From contig OY987233.1 in the NCBI GenBank assembly GCA_963920705.1, positions 2,035,501 through 2,099,500 on the forward strand: a stretch of DNA of 64,000 bases, given 5' to 3'. Position numbers and translations under genes: made by a program. The notes under the pieces were generated by a model. The model saw only the letters and a program-made list of their open reading frames with translations. It searched no databases and was not told the DNA's origin. Positions 43,455 through 54,345 of this stretch are shown piece after piece (positions within the stretch are counted from its first letter, which is position 1; each line of letters opens with the position of its first letter). Source of the stretch: Odiellus spinosus (lineage: Eukaryota > Arthropoda > Arachnida > Opiliones > Phalangiidae).

Positions 43455-44490
43455 GGGTAGAAAAGGGGGTAGGCATCCTTCAGTATCAGGCCATCGACAA
43501 ACTACTACCAGGACTAGTAATGTAAGCTTATAAAACTTCGTCTCTAGCGACATTGATTGGAGTTAAAAATTTAGTACAAGATGGCGGCGTCCATGGAATT
43601 GGAGATCAGGATATTGAAAGGTAAAATAGTATTGAATTTACAATATTATTTTATTTAAAGTAAGTTTGACCTTAATATCTTCAGTATTTATGTGCGTGTT
43701 AAACCAACGTTGAATAAGGTTCGCGAAATATATTCTTCCCCGATGCAGGGTTCGAAATCATCGCCCGTTTTAGATCGTAAAGACGAAAACCGTTAGTAAG
43801 CCTAGGCTTATTCCGTTCCGCCTAATGCTGGCCGCTGTTGCGGCGTCGCCCGTCTCCACGAAAAACGACGGCTAAAGCCGCTAAAAGAGAGGAGAGAGCG
43901 TCGCCGCTCTCCGTAGTCGTTGATCGCCGGCCGATCACGCGGAACGGAATAAGCACGAGCGCCGGGAGCGCGAGACCAGCGCGCCTAGGCTTTTTAACGC
44001 GGAAGGCCCGTTCCCCCGTAAAAGTCTTGAAGGTCTTCGCGAGCGAAGTGAAATTTGGTGATACCACGGTTTTAATTCGACGAAAAAGTATTAAGAAAGC
44101 CGCGGAAGGCAACTGAAAAATTAGAGAAATAAAAGGAAAGAAAAACCGGATTTATCTTAAAATTAATTAAAAAATGTTAAATACGAAAGCGAGGCTTATC
44201 TCCATTGGGAATACGGTATAGCAGTTGAAGAGTATCTTGTACTACATATATGACTCCATTCGATAACGCACGGTGGCGCTCTCATCCATAACCGCGGCAC
44301 TTAAGAGAAATTTTCTCTATGGGGGCTTAGTATAACATTACAAGCCCTGGTAGTAGTTTGTCGATGATCAGGCATACAAAAGGGTATGAACTCTGTGCTC
44401 TCATGCAGTGAGAGCACGGGGCTCATCCCCCTTTATATGTATGATACCGAAGGATGCCTACCCCCCTTTCTACTTCGTCCCAACCTTGAA
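43455..44490. repeat. Inverted repeat pair with GC-rich interior
   Basis: GGGGGTAGGCATCCTTCAGT and ACAAACTACTACCAGG near 43465-43515 are repeated inverted at 44350-44470. The right arm has an extra 95 bp that includes a hairpin (GTGCTCTCA, 5-base loop, complement; 44395-44417). The interior (43830-44070) is unusually GC- and CpG-rich, giving long but meaningless open frames on both strands. It could be a MITE or a CpG-island remnant. Confidence 0.6.
43581..43620 (+). CDS. Candidate short first exon, low confidence
   Basis: ATG followed by 13 codons (MAASMELEIRILK) and one base, then GTAAAA. The start context AAGATGGCGGC is the classic YY1-type translation-initiator motif. Phase 1 at the donor does not fit the next sphingomyelinase exon (phase 0), so this would belong to another transcript. 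It lies inside the inverted-repeat pair 43455-44490. Confidence 0.2.
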
Positions 44491-44546
44491 AAAAGCCAAC
44501 ATCTTAATGGTTCCCATGGAAGATGTTGGCTAGTTACTTAGCGGCT

Positions 44547-45010
44547 CTTAAAGGGAGAATGCAACCTAATAAGTGATTTTTAATCGATTCCTTATCGTTT
44601 AAATAGGCCTAGTCCATCAGTAAAAAGTTTACAAAACAAATATTATACTAGAAATAAATTTAAAACTTATTCAGAAAATAGGCTTAGCGGGATTCATGTA
44701 GATTCAGATAATAGGCTTAGCGGGATTCATGTAGATCCTGATTTCCTCACGTGTAAGGTCTAGCGACCAATCGAACGCGTGGAGATCTCGCGTGAACGAC
44801 CGGTCTTCGCTCATTTGGTCGCTAGACCTTGCACCGAGGAAATTCAGGATCTCCATGAATCCCGCTAAGCCTATTTTCCGGGCAAGTTTTAAATTTATTT
44901 TTAGTTTAATATTTGTTTGTTAATTTGTTTAATGATGGATTATTCCTAATTAAACGATAAGGAATCGATAAAAAAAATCACTTGTTATTAGGTTGCATTC
45001 TCCCTTTAAG
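44547..45010. mobile_element. Fold-back MITE in intron 1
   Basis: The ends CTTAAAGGGAGAATGCAACC and GGTTGCATTCTCCCTTTAAG are exact over 25 bp, and the whole 464 bp folds on itself (AGGCTTAGCGGGATTCATG, CGATTCCTTATCGTTTAA and GGTCTAGCGACCAA all recur inverted). One arm has a 33-bp internal duplication (ATAGGCTTAGCGGGATTCAT). A direct repeat, CCCAACCTTGAAAAAA, occurs on both sides at 44489 and 45055. No coding. Confidence 0.88.
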
Positions 45011-46469
45011 GTTGGTTTCAAGGCTGGCAAATTTATAGATAGATAATCTTCGACCCAACCTTGAAAAAAAAGACATCTTCAATAGAAACTGCTGGATCCA
45101 AGATTATTCTATAATACCAACTATTGTACGATTTCCATTTTCTTTGTACCAACTGTGTCACAGAGAAACTTCTATAGTGCCACAGCATAGTAGCTATAAG
45201 TATTCTATACTAAATGTTTGAAAGATGCGTCTAAACAATCTAAATTGATTAGATTTAGCTTATACATTATAAATCGTAACTCCCTTGGCAAAAAAGGGAG
45301 GAAATAGACTTTAGAATAGGTCAAATCTAGTTTTGAAAAGAAAAGGTTTTTTTAAACAAACACCTGTGAGTCAGAGAGAGGCTGGCGGGACTTGATAAAA
45401 TTAAAAAGACGCCCACCGGGTCCATCCTCTCGAAAAATTTTCACTGCACTTCGCAAGCAGTTAGAAAACTATCGAAACCTTTGGGGGATTATTACACATT
45501 GTCAACCCTCATAGAGACTAAAATAACATATGCAAACTGTACTTGAACCCGAGTACTGTGTCGAAAAATAAGCGAAATTTTATCCTTATTTTAACTATTT
45601 CTTTTTTGCGCCACCAAACGAAAAAATTCGTAACTTTTCAACTAAGGAAGGGCCTTAAGTTGAACAATTTTAATATTTTGAATTATAATTAACATGAATA
45701 TTACGTTTCAATTCACTAAAAATATGATCCTATATGGCTAAAACTTACTTTAACGTATTTAATAATATATAAGGCAAATAAATTTCTTTAATGGATATCT
45801 GCAACTTAAAGGTTTGATGAAAGGGGAATACACCCCCCTTGTCAATGTGTGGACTTAGTTATTACACCATATGGTTTCATATTATTTAGTCACTGCTGGA
45901 TGGACGTGTGGAGTTGGCATTAGAGGGTAGTGATGTGATCAGTCTTGGCCAAGTTGGTTATGTATACTACACCTTAAGTGGTTTCTTTGTGACATGGTTG
46001 CTTCCATCCCACGTACGACCCTCTCGTGTGGTACTAGACACTGTAGGGTGTCTACGTGGGGGTAAATCTGTTTCTAATAAGGAAATTACTATTTTCAAAC
46101 CAAGTGATAACCGGTTACATATCATTTCGAACCATTGTTCGAAAAAACCCGGGTTTTTCCGGAAAAGCCCAGCCCACCGGGTTTTTATGGGTTTTAACGG
46201 GTTTTTCTGGGTTTTAATCTGTTTTTCATTTTTAGTGCAAATTATATTGATATCTTTTTCAACTATGAATAAGATTTTTTCTTACAATATTTTTGCGGAT
46301 GCTGCCCCGCAAGCTCTGCGTCACTTGAAAGAGTTTTTTCGTCATTTGGTCAAAGCTACGAAATAGACTTGGAACGGAGAAAGCCTTAAAGTTATTTAAA
46401 GTATATAGGCATTATCGTGATGAATCAAAGCATTGGTAAATTTGTATTTCAAAAGGGTTCGTACACAGC

Positions 46470-46570
46470 CTGGAAAAGTCAGGGAAATAGAAAATGGGTA
46501 CGAAAGGTCAAGGAAAAGTCAGGGAAATAGAAAATGGGTACGAAAGGTCAAGGAAAAGTCAGGGAAATAT
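46470..46570 (+). repeat. Tandem repeat (GGAAAAGTCAGGGAAATAG), about 43 bp
   Basis: Two close copies of AAGTCAGGGAAATAGAAAAT plus GGGTACGAAAGGTCAAGGAA and a third partial one. Intronic and non-coding; related words recur near 46735-46780. Confidence 0.85.
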
Positions 46571-47230
46571 ATTTTTTGGGTGAAAACAGGGAAAACGGTG
46601 ATGATTTGTAGCAGTTGCAAAGTGGGTAATATTTTTAGCTGAAATGTTTTATACGGAATTATCTTTTCTCTCAACACTTCAATTTAAGGCGCAATTTCTT
46701 TTTCTACTAGGCTTAGTCATCCTCATCAATGCTCAGGGAATTTATTGAAAAATGGTCAGGGAAAACCTAGAAAAGTCTGGGAAATTCAATTCGAAAATTT
46801 GTACGTACTTTTTCGTCGAAATTTAATTTTGAAACTTTCGAAAATTACGATTATAAAATATGTATATTACAGCAGCGGTAATGACATAGGTATATATAAT
46901 TTGATACGTTTTTTAACGATCTTTCCGAAAATGCTAATCAATTTTGATTTGGAGATCTTGAAAATTCAGTGACAGTCTCACTTTATATTTTTGGGGAATC
47001 TTTCGAGCACACAGCTCCTTTTCAACCCTTTTAACACGGAGCGCATGAGCGCGAAAGGCTTCCATAAAATAAAATTTGTTTGTGTAGCTAATACGACATT
47101 GTTAATAAATTTATAAAAGATTATTCGTGACTTCATATTTATAAGTCTAATAAACGGTGTTGTGTATTTGCTAGTCCTCGATTGGTTTTGTTGAAAATCA
47201 ACTATTTTTAAGTAAATTTCATTAAAATAG

Positions 47231-47419
47231 GCCACACAAATTACTGGATCCATTGTTTCTAAAGAATGTTTCGGCTGTAAAGTTGGTATGGGAGCCATCA
47301 GACTGGCAATTAAGATGGAATTATCAGACGACACTATCGCCAATACCATTGTAGTTATTTGCAAAGTCTTACAAATTTTTGATTCCCAAGTTTGCGAGAG
47401 TTTCGTTCACGTGTTCAAG
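47231..47419 (+). CDS. SMPD1-like: Acid sphingomyelinase exon 2 (saposin domain, first part)
   Basis: 63 codons, phase 0 at both ends, with an ATAG acceptor and a GTATGA donor. It encodes KECFGCKVGMGAIRLA, then VVICKVLQIFDSQVCESF, giving the first four of six saposin B cysteines. The saposin domain helps the enzyme engage membrane sphingolipids. No frame breaks. A reverse-strand frame over this exon is a shadow. Confidence 0.9.
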
Positions 47420-47476
47420 GTATGATAATTTAGATCAATATATGGTAGTTTAAAACTTCAAAAGTATTTTTTACAG

Positions 47477-47641
47477 GAACAGGTACTTTACGTTATGAGA
47501 AGAGTCAGTTTGGAGCCAACGGAAATATGCGGAGTTCTTCTCGGTGAGAAATGTGGCGCAGTTACGAGTCCAATTTTCCATTGGACAGTTCCACTTCCCT
47601 CGACACCCAAGCCACCAGTTGTACCTATTCCAATTCCTAAG
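47477..47641 (+). CDS. SMPD1-like: Acid sphingomyelinase exon 3 (saposin end and linker)
   Basis: 55 codons after a 57-bp intron ending TTTTTTACAG. EQVLYVMRRVSLEPTEICGV and LGEKCG supply saposin cysteines five and six. The proline-rich linker (PLPSTPKPPVVPIPIPK) that follows is typical of the family between the saposin and catalytic domains. The donor GTAAAT at 47642 opens a 13.1-kb intron. Confidence 0.93.
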
Positions 47642-48869
47642 GTAAATCTAGCTTCGGAAAATAATTTACTGTAATGATTTTATTCGTCAGTTATTTTAAT
47701 GCAAGTTAACAACCCTATTACAAAACATAATAATAACGTTGGGTAAAACATTCGTAAACATATGGAGTATTTATTTTTTGCCATGGTGGGAGAATCACGA
47801 ATACTGGTACTAGTTTACGAAAACATCGTGATTTTTAATACAGCTGATTTATAATAAAATCAAAAGTCTTATAAGACTTCATACAAAAAGTACTTAACTG
47901 GCCCGGGGGCGTGAAAAGTGCTGTTTTCAGTTCTTTCCCCTTTCTCCGCGTAGGCAGATATCTCTATAAAGTGGCCCCTAAAATCACGTGACTTTTGCGC
48001 TGCTTCACCAAACATCTAACGAAATTAGTGGCTGCGCGTTGCAAAAAGTAGTTCCCCCGGTTTTTACATATAACACAACTTTTACCAATCTTAGAGTCAT
48101 GGTAACAAATATGAAATGAAATTGAAAGTAATTTTTCCGATAGAAAGATTTTAAGTCAAGAATTAATTAACAATATTAATTATTAAACCATTATTGGCCC
48201 GATTTAACCCCATGAATCGCTTTTGATTGGTTCACTAAGTTCGTCTGCTGCATTGTTTTGGTATTTTCACCACTATGGCTCCCAAAACTTTGTAAGTAAA
48301 CCTATTTTACTTTTAAACTAATCTTAAATAAAATGTAATAAGTTGTTGTAACTATTGAATTAGGTTAAAGAAGAAAGACTTGAGTTACCGAAAAACTTTT
48401 AGAGCAAAGACATTCTCAATTTTGAAGATGAGTTTTTCAAAGTTTGCCATTCTAAAAAGAAAATATTAGAAAACATAGAAGACTGTGGGAAATTGGAGGA
48501 AATAATTCTAACTTTGGATGATCAGTTCTTCGAACTTTATATAATTTAAAGTTAGGCCGCACACCAAACTCCAGTTTTCTTTGCGCTTGGAATTCATGAA
48601 TGTCCTCATATTCAATGAACCAGCTCGATAATTTCTTTTTGAAGCTAAATTGTGATGAAATTGAATTTTCTTAATTAATTTATTGGATTGCTAAAAAAAA
48701 TACTGGAAAAGCATGCCAAACAACAGAGATCCAGCTCAACTGCTAGTCAAATTAAAGCCAGCTCTACGCAAGTTAACGTTAATAAGAAGACGAAAATTTT
48801 TCGCAACAAGAATTCCGACAGGATATATTCTTTCATGGCTCCCAGCGCATAGCCCAGAAAAAATTATAG

Positions 48870-49320
48870 GTATTATAGGTTTTAAAAGCCAAAAATATAG
48901 GTAATTTATAGGTCCAAAAATATCAATTTATAGGACTTTTTATAGGTTTTTAGTTTCGAAAAATAGGGGTTTTATAGGTAGGTTTCGCTGATATGTAATG
49001 CAATATAGGTTCTATAGCCTATAGACCTGCCCCTCTGCCTTTCTTTGGCACTACTAGCTACTCACGCCCACTCTCGACAGTCTACCTAACCTCTAAAAAA
49101 ATAGAGCAATAATTACCAGTGACCTAGGAGAGGAAACCTTGCACTTTTTCAAGCAAAAGTATAATTTTTATAGTTATATAGATCATTCTTTTCGAATTTT
49201 ATCACCTAAATTGAACAAATTCCCCAAAAAATAGGTATTATAGGTTAAAAAGTGAAATTATAGGTTTTTATAGGATCACTTCAGAATTATAGGTAATTAT
49301 AGGTATTATAGGTGGTCTGG
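48870..49320 (+). repeat. TATAGGT word cluster
   Basis: Irregular repeats of ATTATAGGTATTATAGGT and TTTATAGGTTTT at 48870-49025 and again 49230-49315. Intronic. Confidence 0.7.
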
Positions 49321-49339
49321 GAGCCCTGTTCTTTGCAAA

Positions 49340-49940
49340 GACTTGGTGGTGGCCGCCTTGGAGAGATGTGGCGAGTGAACAAAAAAAGGATGCAAGTCTA
49401 TTCAAAAATTAGGCAATTTAAGAGGACCCTGACCCAAAAGCAAAGAGACATTTCACACAAATTATACCAAATCAGCCTGTCACTACGCAACATGGATCAA
49501 TTTGCAAAAGACATCCCTCCAGCTTTAATACAAATCAGCCAATTAACTCGTACATTGAGAACGTTCATGATCTGGTTGTGGATGAATGGGTAAAATGGGA
49601 TAAAATTAAACCAGGAGAAGTACTAAGTAAGAATTTTGGCAATTAATTTTAAATGATTATCCTAATCGTCATATTTTTTCTTTAGAAGAGACTATGGCCA
49701 CATTAATGAACAATGACGTTTTCAAAGAAATTTTCCATGACGATTTATCCAAATTAACGGAGATAGTGAATAGGGATTTTTCGTTTGATTAACTAGAACA
49801 ATTCAGGAAGCAATATCAGAGAAAGATGGGTCACGCAAAGCTTGGTGATTTAGTACGGGCAAAGATTCAGTCACGAAATGACAGAAAAGGAAAAAGAGGC
49901 ATCGGTGGTCAGAATCTTAGATGCTAATTAATCAGAAATA
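49340..49940 (+). pseudogene. Coding-like remnant, unrecognised
   Basis: Three consecutive plus-strand stretches look protein-like. The first (about 49360-49530) contains NKKRMQVYSKIRQFKRTL. The second, in a different frame (about 49520-49620), contains SYIENVHDLVVDEWVKWD. The third (about 49685-49791) contains NNDVFKEIFHDDLSKLTEIV and ends at a stop, and a basic frame with QYQRKMGHAKLG follows. A TTTCTTTAG lies just before the third. It may be a decayed retrocopy or an untraced gene; no family is recognised. Confidence 0.3.
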
Positions 49941-50099
49941 CAGTTAAAAAGCCAGAGACAGGGAAAAAACAATTGCAAAACTCAAAAGTCAGTATTGCTA
50001 AAGCAGTGTAAACCCTCAAAGTCAGTATTGCCAAAGAAAACTCGCAAATGTGTTCCTAATAATCCTATGATAAAAAGTAAATCTATTCTCAATGAGCAG

Positions 50100-50290
50100 G
50101 GCTGCCAGAAAAAATTCAGGGTATCGCGCCCAAACTGTTAACAATCTAGCCCAATTTCCAGCCCAACCAAAAAACGTGAGTTTCATACTAGCCCAAAATG
50201 TAGCCCAAAATGTAGCCCAATAAATATTTAAAAGTAGCCCAAAAATGCCGATAATTCTGAAACAGTCCAAAAGATAGCTCAAGTATTTAT
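50100..50290 (+). repeat. AGCCCAAAATG word repeat
   Basis: TAGCCCAAAATG and close variants occur about eight times, and again as CGCCCAA at 51105-51190. Short imperfect direct repeats; the open frame on the reverse strand is an artefact. Confidence 0.65.
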
Positions 50291-50379
50291 TGAAAGAAAA
50301 AATACAAAAAAATCATTGCTACGAATAGTATTTAAGTTTTCGGTTATTCTACTTTAGCTATTCATAAATTGAACTATTG

Positions 50380-50940
50380 TAATACAATAGATTAGGTGGA
50401 GCTTTTCAACCCAAGCCTAGAGAGACCAAACCTTAACGTATAAAATGTTTTCTAGCACATCAAGCCCCATAGAATTTCTACACTTATCTTTAACTAAATT
50501 GACTTGGGGAAAAAACTCTTTCAACGTATGCATTTGATAAAGGAATCTTAATCGATAAAGAATCTTAATCGATAAAGAATCTTAATCGATAAAGAATCTT
50601 AATCGCGCCTTCAGCAATTTCTCTTAGGACATGATTTCCGGCGGCATCTTCAAACGCGTAAACTTCCTTCCAAAATTCCATGGGATCCTTTTTAGTTTTC
50701 CAAATCAAAGCATTTAGAGATCTTATTTGGTTTTCCATTTTACTTAAATCTTTGTCGAAAAATTATTTTGGTAGGGTTTTAAATGAATCGATACCAGATA
50801 AAACATTGTTTGGATCAGTAGTCTCTAGGAGTTGTAATACACTTTTTGCGTTAGGTAATCTTAGTTGACAATTTACACAAATGGCCTTGATAAAGTTGAA
50901 GCATCTTATTTTGATATCGTCTTTGTTTACTGCTCGGCTT
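50380..50940 (-). pseudogene. hAT transposase relic, C-terminal part
   Basis: Minus-strand translation gives CFNFIKAICVNCQLRLPNA, then SKMENQIRSLNALIWKT, DPMEFWKEVYAFEDAAG and, after an interruption, SNAYVERVFS followed by VNLVKDKCRNSMG. This is the usual hAT C-terminal order ending in the dimerisation domain. One in-frame stop lies near 50775. A 17-bp tandem array (50536-50605) splits the dimerisation domain, and a further shift follows. The N-terminal half and inverted repeats were not found. Confidence 0.8.
50536..50605 (+). repeat. 17-bp tandem repeat in a hAT relic
   Basis: Four copies of AATCTTAATCGATAAAG, nearly perfect. It sits where the hAT frame would run from AIKI to the PLSNAYVERVFS motif, so it arose by local expansion after or during decay. 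Confidence 0.95.
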
Positions 50941-51200
50941 TGGTTTAGGAATGGGCCACTTCACACTGGATTTTTTTATCATATGATATTGATTTGTTTG
51001 ATAATGAAAATTAAAAAGATTTATTTTCCCGCAGACAAAAGTCCCCCTCTCCCTGCGTTAAAATACCCAATAATAAACCTTTTCGGTTGCTATTTGGATC
51101 TCGCCCAAAAAACCGCCCAACAGCCCAACGATTTTTTTCTCGTGAATGAACATTGAAAGTCGCCCAATTGGGCTGGAAAACCGCCCAACTGGCAATGAGC

Positions 51201-51520
51201 CTCTAAAGTCGAGATTGACGACCGAAAGTGTTAGCGCTGCGTCCAAAAAAAAAAAAAAAGGTTCTAAAGCTAGATTTCCACTTGACCGAGAATGACGACC
51301 GAAAACGTTAGCGCTGCGTCAAAAAAAGGTTCTAAAGCTAGGTTCCCACTTGACCGAGAATGCCGACCGAAACGTTAGAGATGCGTCCAAAAAAAAGGCT
51401 CTAAAGCTAGGGTCCCACTTGACCGAGAATGACGACCGAAACGTTAGAGATGCGTCCAAAAAAAAGGCTCTAAAGCTAGGTTCCCACTTGACCGAGAATG
51501 ACGATCGAAACGTTAGCAGA
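51201..51520 (+). repeat. 66-bp tandem repeat, about 4.5 copies
   Basis: Unit AAGGTTCTAAAGCTAGGTTC, CCACTTGACCGAGAATGACG, ACCGAAACGTTAGAGATGCG, TCCAAAAA. Copies 51322-51520 are nearly identical, so expansion is recent. It lies immediately upstream of the plus-strand hAT relic. Confidence 0.95.
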
Positions 51521-51539
51521 GCCTCGGTAAAAATATTTT

Positions 51540-53364
51540 CGTTTGGTTCATGCATACGACCGAATGCGGATTTTGTTCAGCTTGTAATAAACAGTTTAAA
51601 GGCAACATAAACCACATCAACCGACATAAGGAAGCATCGTTACATAAGAAAAACCTGGACAAGGCTCGTCGTGCCTGTGAAAGACAAAATAATATTAAGA
51701 CGGCCTTCTGCACGCAGAATCAGAAAACTCCCTTAGAAATGAACATTAGATCTGCTGAACATAACTTTTCATTTAACGTTATGGAACATTTGCCAGCACT
51801 CCTAAGAAGCGCGTTTCCAGACTCCAAAATTGCCCAAGGAATTAAGTGCAGCAGAAAAAAGACCACGAAGCTCGTTAGTATGATAGGAGAGGAAGCAATT
51901 GAAGAAATAAGTAGTAAACAACGAAATACCAAATTCTCAATTGTTTTAGACGAAACCACTGACATAAGCGCCACCAAATGTATGGCTGTAATAGCGCGAT
52001 TTTTTGATGACGAAATTGGGAAAGCTAAAGACGCGTTTGTGGGATTAATAGAAGTACCAAATGCAGAAGCAACAATTCTAGTAGAGAAGTTGGTAGCACT
52101 TTAAGGAAAATTTCAAATTTCTTTGGAAAACATAATCGGGTACGCAGCCGAAATATAGGGAAATATAGGTGGGGTGAAAGCATTATTAAAAGCCAAAATG
52201 CCAAACCTTTTCGTAATGGGATGTGTTTTCCACTCAGTAAATACATGCTATTCGTACGCGTGTTTAAAACTGCTCAAAACTATTGAGGATCTCGCGCGAG
52301 ATGTATATTCTTTTTTAGCCATAGCGCTAAACGTTTGAAAGATTTTAAGCAGTTCCAAGAATTTGTGAATGTAAAACCTCATAAACTCTTGAGACCATGT
52401 CAGACCCGATGGCTATCCTTACAAGCTGTCGTGAGCCGCATGCTGGAGCAAAGGAATGCCCTTGTCCCTTTTTTTTTCAGTCTGCGGTCCTCAACGACAA
52501 TATCACATCAGCCCAAACAATACTTAACGCGTTGAGAAACCCCATTTTTAAGCTGTATTTTTCATTTCTGGAATATATTTTGAATGAAATCAATCAAGTT
52601 AACCTTATATTTCAAAGTGAATCCTCGCAAATAACAAAGTTGCACACACATATGAAAGCTCACTATTTGACAATATTAAGATGTTATCTTAAGGATTATA
52701 TCGATGCAACTCCAGTCGGTAAAATTAACCCAGCAAACAAAATCCAAAGGTTAGATTTAAAAAAATCTTTATGTAGGGACGAAAGCTGAAGAACTCATTG
52801 CAGAGAAAAAAGTTCTCCCCAATGAGTTAGTTCACTTTTATTCAAGGGTATTCGACTTTTATGAGGAACTTTGTGCCCAAATTAGGAGTAGATTTTCTTT
52901 TGACGACGAGATTAGCTTGGTTAGAACCCAAAGAGGCCGTTTCCGGTAAAATACCGAGTCTACTTCTTTTGGCCAAACATTTTCCGAATATAATTCAGTC
53001 AAACGAGGTTGAAAATTTAAATAGGGAGTAGCGAATGCTTCCCGATTACGAAAATATTAAAGCATTGGGTAATTCCCCAAACACTTTTTTGGAGGAGTTT
53101 TGGAAAGAAGTGTCGAAAAAGAAAAATGCTTTAGATAATAACTTATTTCCAATTTTATCCAATTTCGCAAAGGCCCTAATATCTTTACCAAACTCAAGCG
53201 CGAATGTTGAGTGAATTTTTGCTCATTTAAACATAATGAAAACAGATCACCGGAATTTGCTTTTAGCCAATACGTGTAATGCATTACTTTTAACTAAAGA
53301 ACATTTAAACAAACAATGTTTTAACTGGGACCCTAGCGATTCTTTAAATGAAAATTCCCACTGA
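51540..53364 (+). pseudogene. hAT transposase, degenerate
   Basis: The N-terminal part (51550-52104) has a zinc-finger-like CGFCSACNKQFKGNINHINR followed by LHKKN, and the first catalytic region FSIVLDETTDISATKCMAVI. Later frames carry MGCVFHSVNTC, RPCQTRWLSLQAVVSRMLEQ (hAT insertion domain start) and a C-terminal FLEEFWKEVSKKKNALDN with ISLPNSSANVE. An in-frame stop in SANVE/IFAHL and several frame changes between 52104 and 53213 make it a pseudogene. The family resembles ZBED5-like hATs. It lies in sphingomyelinase intron 3. Confidence 0.9.
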
Positions 53365-54345
53365 TTAGCTTTCCATTTTGTAACTGACAATTTCGTTTCG
53401 ATAGGTGAGAAATTTTCCATGAAAATATCTTTAAATGTATACCAAAAACCAATGTAACATAGCACCCGTAAGCAATATGTGTACAGTAACTGTTAATAGC
53501 AACTTTTCAAAAAAATAAACATTTTTCAAGACTCCTTAAATTTGCGTTTTTTTTTTAATTCAAACTTCGCGCCAAATTTAAAAATATAGATGGCGTCCTA
53601 AGAGGAAAATAAAAGTTTTGTTAATTTCAACTTTTCAAAAAATTAACATTTCAACTTTAAAGACTAATTAATTTTGCGATTATTTTTAAATCCAAACTTC
53701 GCGCCAAAGAACAACAGCAACTCCCCATAAGAGTCTGGGTCCACGTAATGTTAAAAATTTTCGTCTCTTTTATGATAAATTCGTATTATATTATTAAAAT
53801 AGGGTAGTTGGGGGATAATTTAAAGCTAAAATTCGAGCTCACAACTGTAAATTTTGGGAATTACAACGAATGGAAGGTTTCTTCCATAATGTAAAGAATA
53901 GGAAGAATCTATGACTTCCGTGCCGGATATGAAAGCCTTCCCCCACACGAAAATCTTGAACGGTTATTATTTTAGATTCATAATTATGTTAGGAAAATAT
54001 TAGGAAAGAATTATTTTGTAACTGCCACGGGTATAGTGCTGGCGGCAAAATGAAATTCGTATATTTTTGGTCTACTATGCCTCGAAATCCTCGAAAACGC
54101 CTGTAGAAGTGTTCCACTTGTCAAGCATTCATGCAGTAGGCTTTTGCTAGCTTTACAGGGGCCGTGCAAAGACTATATAGCTTACTTGAATAGTCTTTGG
54201 TGTAGAAGAAACTCGAAAAATAAATAGAGAAATCATACCAATTAGAAGATACTGGAGTAGTATCTTTAATTTTTATTTCATATTAAACAAAACACACTTG
54301 TATAAAACGGACAAATTATTCATTTAACGCTAAGGTTTTCTACGT

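Noticed and set aside
43822-44116. Arg/Ala-rich frames of 92-96 codons on both strands
   Set aside because: GC-rich DNA removes stop codons; both strands are open and neither looks like a protein.
45908-46366. 152-codon plus-strand frame
   Set aside because: Composition changes abruptly along its length and a repeated GGGTTTTT stretch forms its centre; no domain recognised.
46978-47364. 128-codon minus-strand frame
   Set aside because: It overlaps the saposin exon on the other strand and has no domain of its own.
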